From assembly GCA_025358155.1 (NCBI GenBank), contig JANYKR010000184.1:1-48719 (forward strand): a stretch of DNA of 48,719 nucleotides. The letters run 5' to 3'. Shown here in pieces: positions 23,585-35,924 of the stretch. Below the pieces are notes generated by a model, which had not been told where the DNA came from, did not search any database, and saw nothing but the letters and a program-made list of their open reading frames with translations. Every line of letters starts with the position of its first letter. Positions within the stretch are counted from its first letter, which is position 1. The DNA is from Betaproteobacteria bacterium (GTDB lineage Bacteria > Pseudomonadota > Gammaproteobacteria > Burkholderiales > Burkholderiaceae_C). Position numbers and translations under genes: made by a program.

Positions 23585-25452
23585 GCTGCGGCCTCCAGGC
23601 GTTTGGCGCCGGGTTTGCGGTCGCGGCAATTCGAGCCAGCCTGGGTGGTCTTGTACAGGTACTTCTGCATGTCCCAGGCCCCGGTGGGGCAGCGCTCGGC
23701 GCACAGGCCGCAGTGCAGGCAGACGTCCTCGTCCTTGACCATCACCCGCTGGGTCTTGAGCCCACCGCTGACGTAGAGGTCTTGCGCCAGGTTCAACGCG
23801 GGTGCGCTGAGCCGTCCGCGCAGATCGGCCTCGTCGCCGTTGGTGGTGAAGCTGATGCAGTCCATCGGGCAGATGTCGACGCAGGCGTCGCACTCGATGC
23901 ACTGCTTCTCGTTGAACACGGTCTGCACGTCGCAGTTCAGGCAACGCTCGGCCTCCTTGAAGGCGGTGGCCAGATCGAAGCCCAGCTCCACCTCGACCTT
24001 GATCGACGACAGCGCCTTCTGGGCGTTGGCCCATGGCACCTTGAAGCGCAGGTCGTTGGACACCGCGTTGTGGTAGCTCCACTCGTGGATGCCCATCTTT
24101 TGCGACAGCAGGTTCAAGTGCGGCGGCGGGCGCTGGGTGACCGGCTCGCTGTGCAAAAAGCGGTCGATCGACACGGCAGCCTCATGGCCATGCGCCACGG
24201 CGGTGATGATGTTCTTGGGGCCGAAGGCTGCATCGCCGCCAAAGAACACCTGCGGCAGGCTGGCCTGAAAGGTCTTGGCATCCACCGTGGGCATGCCGTG
24301 GGCATCGAAGGCCACGCCGCAATCGCGCTCGATCCAGGGGAAGCTGTTTTCTTGCCCCACCGCGATCAACACCTCGTCGCAGCCAAACTCGACCTCGGGT
24401 GCGCCGGTGGGCACCAGGCGGCGCTTGCCTTGGGCGTCATACACCGCCTCGACCACCTGGAACCGCATGCCGACCAGCACGCCGGCCTGGTGCACAAACG
24501 CGGTGGGCACGTGGAAGTTGATGATCGGGATGCCTTCGTGCTGGGCGTCTTCTTTCTCCCAGGGCGAGGCTTTCATCTCGTCGAAGCCCGAGCGCACGAT
24601 CACCTTCACATCGTCGGCCCCGAGCCGGCGGGCCGAGCGGCAGCAGTCCATCGCGGTGTTGCCGCCGCCCAGCACGATCACCCGCTTCTTGACCTGGGTG
24701 ACATGCTGGAACGAGACCGAGGCCAGCCAGTCGATGCCGATGTGGATGGACTCGGCCGCTTCGGTGCGGCCGGGCAGGTCCAGATCGCGGCCGCGCGGTG
24801 CGCCGCAGCCGACAAACACGGCGTCCCAGCCGTCGGCCAGCAGCGCCTTCATCGACTCAATGCGCTGACCGGACTTGAAATCAACGCCCAGGTGCAGGAT
24901 GTAGTCGCACTCTTCGTCGATCACGCTTTCGGGCAGGCGGAAGCGCGGGATCTGGGTGCGGATGAAGCCGCCGGCTTTTTTCTCGCCGTCGAACACGGTG
25001 ACGGCGTAGCCTTGGCTGACCAAGTCCCGGGCGACGGTGAGCGACGCCGGCCCGGCGCCGACACAGGCCACCCGCTTGCCGTTTTTATGGGTGGGGCGCG
25101 GCATGCGGGCCCGAACGTCGTCGCCCTTGAAATCAGCCGCCACCCGCTTGAGCCGGCAGATCGCCACCGGTTCAGGCTTGCTGGCGTTCTCTTCTTCGAC
25201 CCGGCCGCGCCGGCAAGCCGGTTCGCACGGCCGGTCACAGGTTCGGCCCAACACGCCCGGGAAGACGTTGGACACCCAGTTGACCATGTAGGCGTCGTCG
25301 TAACGGCCCTGGGCGATCAGGCGGATGTATTCGGGGACGGGGGTGTGGGCCGGACAGGCCCATTGGCAATCAACGACCATGTGGAAGTATTCCGGGTCGG
25401 CCACATTGGTGGGACGCACGTCGATGGGTCTCCAGGTTGGGAGTGACCTCAC
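23581..25452 (-). CDS. korC: GltD-like FAD/NAD(P) oxidoreductase with 4Fe-4S domains (Kor electron-transfer subunit)
   Basis: A 623-residue flavoprotein. An N-terminal Fer4_20-type region has Cys29, Cys33, Cys72, Cys76 and Cys80 (CQWACP, CDRPCEPAC). Two Rossmann segments follow: VACVGAGPASLTVARDL for FAD and RVIVLGGGNTAMDCCRSA for NAD(P). After these comes a GGDAAFGPKNIITAVAHG element. The C-terminus has two ferredoxin motifs, CIECDACVDICPMDC and CLHCGLCAERCP. This matches the small subunit of glutamate synthase extended by a ferredoxin module, the layout used to link KorAB to NAD(P)H. The start is GTG at 25452 in the frame MRSLPTWRPIDVRP; the reverse reaction (NAD(P)H to ferredoxin) is also possible. 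The promoter probably lies in 25453-25605. Confidence 0.82.
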   Translation of the reverse strand: MRSLPTWRPIDVRPTNVADPEYFHMVVDCQWACPAHTPVPEYIRLIAQGRYDDAYMVNWVSNVFPGVLGRTCDRPCEPACRRGRVEEENASKPEPVAICRLKRVAADFKGDDVRARMPRPTHKNGKRVACVGAGPASLTVARDLVSQGYAVTVFDGEKKAGGFIRTQIPRFRLPESVIDEECDYILHLGVDFKSGQRIESMKALLADGWDAVFVGCGAPRGRDLDLPGRTEAAESIHIGIDWLASVSFQHVTQVKKRVIVLGGGNTAMDCCRSARRLGADDVKVIVRSGFDEMKASPWEKEDAQHEGIPIINFHVPTAFVHQAGVLVGMRFQVVEAVYDAQGKRRLVPTGAPEVEFGCDEVLIAVGQENSFPWIERDCGVAFDAHGMPTVDAKTFQASLPQVFFGGDAAFGPKNIITAVAHGHEAAVSIDRFLHSEPVTQRPPPHLNLLSQKMGIHEWSYHNAVSNDLRFKVPWANAQKALSSIKVEVELGFDLATAFKEAERCLNCDVQTVFNEKQCIECDACVDICPMDCISFTTNGDEADLRGRLSAPALNLAQDLYVSGGLKTQRVMVKDEDVCLHCGLCAERCPTGAWDMQKYLYKTTQAGSNCRDRKPGAKRLEAAA

Positions 25453-25605
25453 GCACGGTTGAAAAACACTTCACTCAAAGCCAGACGCCCGTGCGAGGCA
25501 CCCCGTTTTACGGCCTGCAGTCTACGGCGGCCACAGCCCGCTGCGTAGGCGGGGCAACCCGGGCAGGTGGCCGCAGGCGGCAAATATGACCGAGATCAAA
25601 GACGA

Positions 25606-26883
25606 TCAATTGGCGCGGCGCGGGCCGGCCTGTCGAATGGCGGGGTGCAGGCCGGCGGCGGCCGCCACCAGCACCGCCACCCCCACAAAGAAGGCCAGCG
25701 CCGGCGCCACACCCCAACGCTCGATCAGCAAGCCGCCCAGCGCAGCGCCAAACGGCGCACCGAAATGGGCCACCAGCCGGTAGGCGCTGTTGACCCGGCC
25801 CTGCAGCGCGTCCGGGATCAGCGCCAGGCGGTGGCTGAACTGCACCACGTTGTAGATCGGCCCGACAAACATGACCAGGCCGTAGACCACGCCCAGCGCC
25901 AGCGGGCCGCTGGCCAGGCCGAGCAGCGCCAGCAACAGCGCCTGCAAGGCCAGCGTGACAAAAATGATGCTGCCAAAGCGCCAGCGCCGCATCACCCAGC
26001 CGCTGACCAGCGCACCCGCCACGCCGCCCACCCCGCCGCAGCCAAACACCAGCCCGATGCTGGCGGCGTCGGCACCCGCGCGCTGGGCCGAGACGATCAG
26101 CAGCAACGGCAGCGCCGCCTCGACAAAATTGCTGGCACCGGTGACCACCGCCAGCGTGCGCACCAGGCGCTGATGCCACAACCAGCGCAGGCCTTCCATC
26201 ATCTCGGCCCGCAGGTGGCGGGGCGCGGTGGCGGGTGCCGGCGCAAAGTTGGTGCGCAGCCGCCACACCAGCGCAGCCGATGCCAGATAGCTCAGCGCAT
26301 CGGCCACAAACGGCCAGGCCCGGCCCACCGTCTGGAACAGCCAGCTGCCCAGCGCCGGGCCGACGATCTCTGCACCGGCATAGCCCGCCTGGTTTTGTGC
26401 CGTGGCCTGCGGCAACTGGGCGGCGGCCACCACCCTCGGCAGCGCGGCGACCTCGGCCAGATTGAAAAACACCAGCAGCGTGCCGTTCAGAACCGCCACG
26501 ATGTAGAGCTGGGTCAGCGTCAGCCGGTCCAGCCAGATCGCGACCGGCACACTGGCGGTGACCAGCGCACGGCCCAGATCGCTCCAGATCATCAGGTGGC
26601 GGCGGTTCCAGCGGTCGACCAGCGCACCCACCGGCAGGCTCAGCAGCAAAAAGGGCACGATGCCCAGCGCGCTGGCCACCCCCACCGCTGCGGGTGAGCC
26701 GGTCATTGCCAGGATCAGCAGCGGAATGACGATACCCGCAGCATGCGAGCCCAGCGTTGACACCACCTGCCCGGTCCACAGCAGCCGGTACTCGCGCTGG
26801 CGCCACAGCGGCGGGAGCGGCCTCAGCAGGGGCGGCGCAGGGCTGCTCAGCACTGCAACGGGATCAGCATCCGGACCGGCCAT
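25606..26883 (-). CDS. MFS transporter (EntS/MFS_3-like exporter)
   Basis: A 425-residue permease with about eleven or twelve hydrophobic helices. The loop 2-3 motif GALVDRWNRRHLMIWSDLGRA is the MFS motif A region, and the repeat-like QLPQATAQNQAGYAGAEIVGPALG segment is common in the MFS_3 group, which includes the enterobactin exporter EntS and many drug or small-molecule efflux proteins. The ATG at 26883 follows parC by 17 bases; the frame continues upstream through parC without support. Being the next gene after parC on the same strand, it may be co-transcribed with it. Cargo unknown. Confidence 0.85.
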   Translation of the reverse strand: MAGPDADPVAVLSSPAPPLLRPLPPLWRQREYRLLWTGQVVSTLGSHAAGIVIPLLILAMTGSPAAVGVASALGIVPFLLLSLPVGALVDRWNRRHLMIWSDLGRALVTASVPVAIWLDRLTLTQLYIVAVLNGTLLVFFNLAEVAALPRVVAAAQLPQATAQNQAGYAGAEIVGPALGSWLFQTVGRAWPFVADALSYLASAALVWRLRTNFAPAPATAPRHLRAEMMEGLRWLWHQRLVRTLAVVTGASNFVEAALPLLLIVSAQRAGADAASIGLVFGCGGVGGVAGALVSGWVMRRWRFGSIIFVTLALQALLLALLGLASGPLALGVVYGLVMFVGPIYNVVQFSHRLALIPDALQGRVNSAYRLVAHFGAPFGAALGGLLIERWGVAPALAFFVGVAVLVAAAAGLHPAIRQAGPRRAN

Positions 26884-26900
26884 GCGACAAGGGCCGGTCG

Positions 26901-29234
<2,334 letters not shown>

Positions 29235-29282
29235 GGAGTCAATAAAAGGGTGGCACGGTGGGCCGCGAGCAGGCCCATACCG

Positions 29283-29660
29283 TCAAACCAAGATAACCAG
29301 TTCGGAATACGCTGCCAACGCCGCATTTCGGGTCAGCAGGTGCATCGGCTCAGACATCGCCTGGGCCACCAGCAGGCGATCAAACGGGTCCTTGTGCAGG
29401 GCGGGCAAGCGATGCACGGCCAGACCGTGGGCCCATGTCACAGGCAATGGCTCGATGCCCGCCTGGCGCAACTGGTCGGCAAAGCGCTGGGGCAACAAAG
29501 GCAGCTTGCCCAGCGCCACCTTGAGGGTGGCCTCCCAGATCGAGGCACTGCTGACGAACACCTCATCCGCCTCGGTGATCAGCTTGCGCGCCTTGGCGGT
29601 CAGCTCGATCGCATCGCGCGTCAGCCAGATCGCGATATGGGTGTCCAGCAGCAACCTCAC
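29283..29660 (-). CDS. vapC: VapC-type PIN-domain toxin
   Basis: A 125-residue PIN-domain protein. The acidic residues expected to hold Mg are visible: Asp6 in LLLDTH, Glu43 in SIWEATLK, and Asp91 and Asp94 in HKDPFDRLLVAQA. VapC toxins are ribonucleases, usually cutting tRNA or rRNA, blocked by the partner antitoxin. The start overlaps the antitoxin stop by four bases (ATGA), the usual arrangement. The gene sits 48 bases upstream of parC on the same strand. The subfamily (COG3744-like, DTHIAIW start) is common in proteobacteria. The RNA target cannot be told from sequence. Confidence 0.9.
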   Translation of the reverse strand: MRLLLDTHIAIWLTRDAIELTAKARKLITEADEVFVSSASIWEATLKVALGKLPLLPQRFADQLRQAGIEPLPVTWAHGLAVHRLPALHKDPFDRLLVAQAMSEPMHLLTRNAALAAYSELVILV

Positions 29661-29935
29661 GGCTTGCCATCCGCAGGCGCGACGGCGGAGTCGCGGCCTT
29701 CAAGCAAGGCCAGCAGATCGTCGGGCAAAGGTGCATCAAAGTCGTCCGCCTCGACAAACTCCCCCTTCATCAAACCGAAGATGATCTTGCGTTTGGGCGC
29801 AGCATCCAGCGCCACCAGCTTGGCCAGCGGCGTGCCGTTCTTGGCGATCACCACCGTGGCGCCCTGGCGCGCCTGCTCCACCAACCCGGACAAGCGGGTC
29901 TTGGCTTCGTAAATATTGACTTGCAGGGATTGCAT
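29657..29935 (-). CDS. Phd/YefM-type antitoxin (VapB partner of VapC)
   Basis: A 92-residue antitoxin. The N-terminal half (QVNIYEAKTRLSGLVEQARQGATVVIAKNGTPLAKLVAL) is the Phd/YefM DNA-binding and dimerisation domain; the acidic C-terminal tail (about residues 60-92) would fold onto and block the PIN toxin. The ATG at 29935 is preferred, with AGG about ten bases upstream; an in-frame GTG at 29944 would add three residues. A perfect inverted repeat lies just upstream, fitting autoregulation by the antitoxin or the complex. No DNA-binding target is otherwise implied. Confidence 0.88.
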   Translation of the reverse strand: MQSLQVNIYEAKTRLSGLVEQARQGATVVIAKNGTPLAKLVALDAAPKRKIIFGLMKGEFVEADDFDAPLPDDLLALLEGRDSAVAPADGKP

Positions 29936-29944
29936 GACGGCCAC

Positions 29945-29964
29945 CTTGACCAGGTTTGGTCAAG
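29945..29964. promoter_or_regulatory. Inverted repeat upstream of the antitoxin gene, candidate autoregulatory operator
   Basis: CTTGACCA (29945-29952) and TGGTCAAG (29957-29964) form a perfect 8-bp inverted repeat with a 4-base spacer, beginning ten bases upstream of the antitoxin ATG. A TACAAT -10-like hexamer on the minus strand (29967-29972) lies directly next to it; I see no good -35 element. The position fits a Phd/YefM-family operator overlapping or abutting the promoter. Confidence 0.6.
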
Positions 29965-30136
29965 CGATTGTAGGACGGCCCGACTGGGCGAGGCGGGTGT
30001 GCGCAGCGCGCGGCGGCGCGCTGAGCCGGCCTGTCAAAGAAAGGGGTTGACCACCACCAGTTGCCGGTTGCGATGCGGTCGCGTGCATCGTCGCCCACCG
30101 ATACGGCTTCGAGCCCGACCCGGGGCGCGGCAGCAG

Positions 30137-30426
30137 CACCTCGAGGCCACCCGGCTGGCCGGGCGGGTGCAAGAGGCGTTTGATCTGTACTGGCTCGGGC
30201 TGGGCCGCTTTGCCCACCTGGGCAGTGTCCTGGGCGACCATGCCCGGGGCTACCGCATCCCGCGCGGGTTTGTGCCCGACAGCGGCGATCTGGCGGCCTG
30301 GCCTTTGAGGCGCTGGGCCAGCCTGAGCAGGCCCGCTGCGCCTTCACCCAGGCCCTGGCCGTGCGCCAGCGCATCGGTCATCCTCAGGCCGCTGCCACCC
30401 AAGCAGCGCTGGCGGCGCTGCCCTAA
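30137..30426 (+). pseudogene. Decayed remnant of a TPR-repeat protein
   Basis: Between the toxin-antitoxin pair and the acyl-CoA dehydrogenase gene lie about 490 bases without an intact gene. One plus-strand frame (about 30137-30303) gives LEATRLAGRVQEAFDLYWLG and a helical segment around HARGYRIPRGF. A second frame (30301-30426) gives AFEALGQPEQARCAFTQALA followed by VRQRIGHPQAAATQAALAAL and a TAA, a typical last TPR unit. The two pieces are in different frames and no start codon with support is visible. I read this as the truncated, frameshifted tail of a TPR protein. The first ~150 bases after the operator show nothing recognisable. Confidence 0.45.
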
Positions 30427-30435
30427 GCTCGGCCC

Positions 30436-31611
30436 ATGGACTTCAACCTCAACCCCGAGCAGCAACAGATCGTCACCGCCATCGAGCGCCTGTGCACCCC
30501 CTTCGACGCCGACTACTGGCTGGCCAAGGACACCGACGGCGGCTTCCCGCACGACTTTCACCGCGCGCTGGCTGATGCCGGCTGGCTGGGCATTGCGATG
30601 CCCACCGCTTACGGCGGCGCCGGGTTGGGCATTTTCGAGGCCGCGCTGATGATGCACACCATCGCCGCCACAGGCGCCGGCCTGTCGGGTGCGTCCGCCG
30701 TGCACATGAACATCTTCGGCCTGCATCCGGCGGTGGTGTTTGGCACGGCCGAGCAAAAGGCGCGCTGGCTGCCGCCGCTGATCCAGGGCCACGACAAAGC
30801 CTGTTTTGCCGTCACCGAGCCCGACAGCGGCCTCAACACGCTGGGCCTGAAAACCCGCGCCTTGCGGGGCAGCGACGCCCAGGGCGAGCACTACCTCGTG
30901 TCAGGCCAAAAGCTGTGGATCAGCAGCGCCCAGGTCGCCAACCGCATGCTGCTGCTGGCCCGCACCACGCCGGCCGAGCAGTGCAGCGGCAGCGAGGGCC
31001 TGAGCCTGTTCTACACCGAGCTCGACCGCAGCCGGATTGCGGTGCACGAGATCCCCAAGATGGGCCGCAAGGCGGTGGACAGCAACCAACTCTTCATCGA
31101 CGGGCTGCGCATCCCGGCGGCAGACCGCATTGGCGAAGAGGGCCAGGGCTTCAGGTACATCCTGCATGGCTTGAACCCCGAGCGCATCCTGATCGCCGCC
31201 GAAGCCATTGGCCTGGGCCGGGCCGCGCTGGCACGGGCCACCGGGTACGCCCGCGAGCGGGTGGTGTTTGACCGGCCTATCGGCCAGAACCAGGCGATTG
31301 CGCACCCGCTGGCCCGCAACTGGATGGAGCTGGAAGCCGCGCATCTGATGGTGCACCAGGCTGCCACGCTGTACGACGCAGGCCTGCCCTGTGCGGCGCA
31401 GGCCAACGCCGCCAAATACCTGGGCGCCGAGGCTGGGTACCGCGCTTGCGAGACCGCCATGTTCACCCACGGCGGCATGGGCTACGCCCGGGAGTACCAC
31501 GTCGAGCGTTACCTGCGGGAGTCCTGGATCCCCCGGTTGGCACCGGTCAGCCCGCAGCTGATCCTGTGCTTCATCGCCGAGAAGGTGCTGGGCTTGCCCA
31601 AGTCGTATTGA
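30436..31611 (+). CDS. Acyl-CoA dehydrogenase
   Basis: A 391-residue flavoenzyme with the full three-domain acyl-CoA dehydrogenase layout. It has an N-terminal helical domain (GWLGIAMPTAYGGAGLGIFE), a middle beta domain with CFAVTEPDSGLNTLGLKTRA (FAD contact) and SGQKLWISSA, and a C-terminal helical domain with ERILIAAEAIGLGRAALARA, FDRPIGQNQAIAHPLA and MFTHGGMGYAREYHVERYLR. It oxidises an acyl-CoA to the enoyl-CoA and passes electrons to ETF. Chain length or branching preference cannot be read directly. It stands alone, without other beta-oxidation genes nearby. Its ATG at 30436 lies ten bases after the TPR relic's stop. Confidence 0.92.
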   Translation: MDFNLNPEQQQIVTAIERLCTPFDADYWLAKDTDGGFPHDFHRALADAGWLGIAMPTAYGGAGLGIFEAALMMHTIAATGAGLSGASAVHMNIFGLHPAVVFGTAEQKARWLPPLIQGHDKACFAVTEPDSGLNTLGLKTRALRGSDAQGEHYLVSGQKLWISSAQVANRMLLLARTTPAEQCSGSEGLSLFYTELDRSRIAVHEIPKMGRKAVDSNQLFIDGLRIPAADRIGEEGQGFRYILHGLNPERILIAAEAIGLGRAALARATGYARERVVFDRPIGQNQAIAHPLARNWMELEAAHLMVHQAATLYDAGLPCAAQANAAKYLGAEAGYRACETAMFTHGGMGYAREYHVERYLRESWIPRLAPVSPQLILCFIAEKVLGLPKSY

Positions 31612-31612
31612 T

Positions 31613-31636
31613 CTGGCCACGCCTGCAGGGGGCCAG
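31613..31636. terminator. Hairpin between convergent acyl-CoA dehydrogenase and unknown-protein genes
   Basis: CTGGCC (31613-31618) and GGCCAG (31631-31636) form a 6-bp stem whose 12-base loop contains the palindrome CCTGCAGG. It begins two bases after the acyl-CoA dehydrogenase stop and is followed by GATTTGT on the plus strand, a weak T-rich tail. Confidence 0.4.
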
Positions 31637-31656
31637 GATTTGTGCCGCCCTCGTTC

Positions 31657-32316
31657 CTAGCGTTTGGCGGAGGGTTCGGCCACGGCGCACCAGCGCAGGC
31701 TGTTGGTGCGCAACAGCGCCAGCACGCCGGCCTGGTGCGCCCTGGGCAGCTTGCAGACCACCAGCGCCCAATGACCATCGGCAATTTGCTGCTGCACACG
31801 GGACTCAAATCGCCGCGCATGCGGCCGGAGGGTCGGCCGTTGCACGGTCCGGACCGCGACCACTCCAAGCCCCGACAGGCCACCCAGCCAGGCCAGGTTC
31901 AGTGCATGGCTGAAGAGGCTTTGGTCTTTCGCCCACAGCACCGCCGGCCAACCCGCCAGCAGCAGCAGCACCACGCCCAGCAAGGCCAGACCCGTACGCC
32001 GGTCGAGCACCGACTGCCGTCTCACAGGCCACTGGCCGTCCCACAGCTCGGCCATTCGCGCAAACTTCTCGCTCGGCGCATCTCGCGGGCTCAGCAGCAC
32101 CACTTGCGCAGTGGTCAGCCCGTACTCAAGCCGCATCACTTTTGCGGTTCTGCGCGCCATCCATTCATCACCATAAAACCCGGCAATGCAGGACAGCGGG
32201 CGGTCTACCGTCTGGCCGGGCAGGTTCGAAGCAGGCCCGGTTTGGGAGCTCCGGCCCGCGGGCGGCAGACGCATGGGATCGGCCGACGCGCGGACCGTGG
32301 CAAAGGCAAGTGGCAT
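31657..32316 (-). CDS. Two-TM membrane protein of unknown function
   Basis: I do not recognise this 219-residue protein. Residues 1-45 look like a low-complexity N-terminus, then a soluble segment (about 50-110) includes EWMARRTAKVMRLEYGLTTA and VVLLSPRD. Two hydrophobic helices follow (about 108-128 and 137-158), and a second soluble segment (about 165-219) ends VVCKLPRAHQAGVLALLRTN. Two soluble halves on either side of a TM hairpin would both face the cytoplasm, reminiscent of stress-related membrane proteins of the same layout. That comparison is only structural. The ATG at 32316 has AGG eight bases upstream. The 186 bases beyond it (32317-32502) hold nothing I can name. Confidence 0.6.
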   Translation of the reverse strand: MPLAFATVRASADPMRLPPAGRSSQTGPASNLPGQTVDRPLSCIAGFYGDEWMARRTAKVMRLEYGLTTAQVVLLSPRDAPSEKFARMAELWDGQWPVRRQSVLDRRTGLALLGVVLLLLAGWPAVLWAKDQSLFSHALNLAWLGGLSGLGVVAVRTVQRPTLRPHARRFESRVQQQIADGHWALVVCKLPRAHQAGVLALLRTNSLRWCAVAEPSAKR

Positions 32317-32502
32317 GGTGAAACCTGCTGAAAGTTGGCTGGCGACCGGGTTGGCCGCGCGAGCTCAAACTGTCATTGCAGTCTGGCCGGCGGCGCCCGT
32401 GGCTTCTGTCTGCCAGCGTACGCAAACGCCGCAAAAGTAGCGGGGCTGGCTGGCCGGTGCCACCGGTACCTTCAAGTGCTGCCAGTGCCGGTGCGTACCC
32501 GC

Positions 32503-33177
32503 TCACCGGCGACGCAAAACGGGCTTGTGCAGCCCTCTGGCCAGATACGCGCCGCCAAAGTAGGCCGACTCGACTTCAAACCCGTCCAGGTGCGGGCTCA
32601 GCCGGTCCCAGGGTTCGGCCAGGCCTTCGGTCGAGGTGACCGAGTGCAGGGCTGCGGGCAGCACCAGCAAATTGACCGGCCACAGCAGCGGCGACGCCCA
32701 CTTCAGGCCAGACGCCACCACCCGCGCCCCCGGCCTGAGGTGGCGCAACACGGTTGCCAGCGCTGCCGGCTGGCGCAGGATGTCGTGGGTGAAATGGAAC
32801 AGCGCGGCATCGGCCTTGACCGGGATCGCAGCAGATTCAACCGGGCTGTTCAGCAGCGTCACGCCCGGCCATTGGTGTTGGGCCACGCGCTGGCGGGCCC
32901 GCTCGATCATCTCGGGGGATTGCTCGATGCCGACGATGCGGCCTTTGGCGCCCACCGCCTGGCTCAGCAAGCCCAGGCTCAAGCCGGTGCCGCACCCCAC
33001 GTCCAGCACCACCGCGCCCGGCCGCAAGTCCAGCAGGGCGATGGCCCGCCGCCGCAAGGGCTCGAAAAGCGCCAGTTCCAGGTCGTAAAAGCCGGCGCGC
33101 CGGCGGTACTGCGCCAAGGCAGCTTTGCGGTCAGGGGCCTGACGGCCGAGGCGGGTTCGCGGCATGGCCGGGATCAT
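32503..33177 (-). CDS. Class I SAM-dependent methyltransferase
   Basis: A 224-residue methyltransferase. YRRRAGFYDLELALFEPLRR leads into motif I VLDVGCGTGLSLGLL near residue 58, GRIVGIEQSPEMIERAR supplies the acidic ribose-binding Glu, and FHFTHDILRQPAALATVLRH gives motif IV. The order is that of the UbiE/Methyltransf_11 type. A hydrophobic segment (about residues 160-180) might sit at the membrane. The acceptor substrate is not identifiable. The start is ATG at 33177; an internal ATG 12 bases further in is possible. It follows the GNAT gene by 65 bases on the same strand. Confidence 0.82.
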   Translation of the reverse strand: MIPAMPRTRLGRQAPDRKAALAQYRRRAGFYDLELALFEPLRRRAIALLDLRPGAVVLDVGCGTGLSLGLLSQAVGAKGRIVGIEQSPEMIERARQRVAQHQWPGVTLLNSPVESAAIPVKADAALFHFTHDILRQPAALATVLRHLRPGARVVASGLKWASPLLWPVNLLVLPAALHSVTSTEGLAEPWDRLSPHLDGFEVESAYFGGAYLARGLHKPVLRRR

Positions 33178-33242
33178 CGCACCCGGCGCAGCGCCTGGGT
33201 TTGCGTTCCATCAGCATGGCGCGCTGGCACGCAGTGCAGGCC

Positions 33243-33831
33243 TCAAACCACGGCCGCGCTCTCTTGCCCCAGTGCCACCCGGGCCTGGTACTCGCGGTCG
33301 AGCAGGCTCATCACGATCAGGCTGTCGTAGCCGTCGGCGTTGTTGCCGGTCAGGCGCACGCTCTCGCGCAGCCGGCCCTCTTCGACAAAACCCTCAGAGG
33401 CGTAGAGCTGCTGGGCGCGGGTGTTGAGCGCCTTGACATCGAGCCAGAAACGGTGGGCGCTCAGATCACGAAAGGCCATCAGCTTGAGTGCCCGCACGCA
33501 GGCCCGGCCCAGCCCCTGACCCTGACCGTCATGCGCCAGCACCAGGCGCTTCATCTCGACACTGCGGTGCGGGTTGCGGCAACCCTGCAGGATCACAAAA
33601 CCAGCCGCATCAAACCCCGGCCCGGCTTCGACGATGAAATGCCGAAAGTCCGGAAACCGCACCGCGCCCTCGTGCTGGGTGCGCTCCCAGGGCGTGATGA
33701 ACGGCAGGTTGCGACCATCGGTCTCGACCTGGATCACAAAATCCAGGTCGCTGAGCAGGGTCGGGCGCAGTCGGACCCGCTGCGCGCCGCCGTCACTGGC
33801 GTCACTGCCGTCACTGGCCAGCCGACCGTGA

Positions 33832-33839
<8 letters not shown>
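33243..33839 (-). CDS. GNAT family N-acetyltransferase (RimJ/RimL-like)
   Basis: A 198-residue acetyltransferase. VRLRPTLLSDLDFVIQVE is the family's first strand-helix unit, RLVLAHDGQGQGLGRACVRA holds the acetyl-CoA-binding Q/R-x-x-G-x-G/A loop, and LDVKALNTRAQQLYASEGF is the conserved helix near the CoA adenosine. The closing part contains YDSLIVMSLLDREY. It may acetylate an N-terminus, a small molecule or an antibiotic; the target is not evident. Its ATG at 33839 overlaps the parE stop by eight bases. The N-terminus contains a SDGSDASDGG run encoded by a 9-base tandem repeat. Confidence 0.82.
33791..33817. repeat. Nine-base tandem repeat at the start of the GNAT gene
   Basis: Three copies of a CGTCACTGG-type unit (one with a G-to-C change) encode the SDGSDASDGG segment at residues 9-18, before the GNAT fold. 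Unit length keeps the reading frame. Confidence 0.75.
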
Positions 33840-35853
<2,014 letters not shown>

Positions 35854-35924
35854 GCTGCAGATTTTAGGAGGCTGTCGGGTTTGGAGACGGGCCCGCGGCG
35901 GCCGGCCGGATAGCATCGAGCACC

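Noticed and set aside
23713-25446. 577-codon plus-strand frame opposite korC
   Set aside because: Entirely antisense to the GltD-like gene with FAD, NAD(P) and Fe-S motifs, and without any motif of its own.
29921-30649. 242-codon plus-strand frame between the antitoxin and the acyl-CoA dehydrogenase genes
   Set aside because: It starts inside the antitoxin gene antisense, continues into the dehydrogenase gene out of frame, and only a middle portion resembles a protein. Treated as a gene relic instead.
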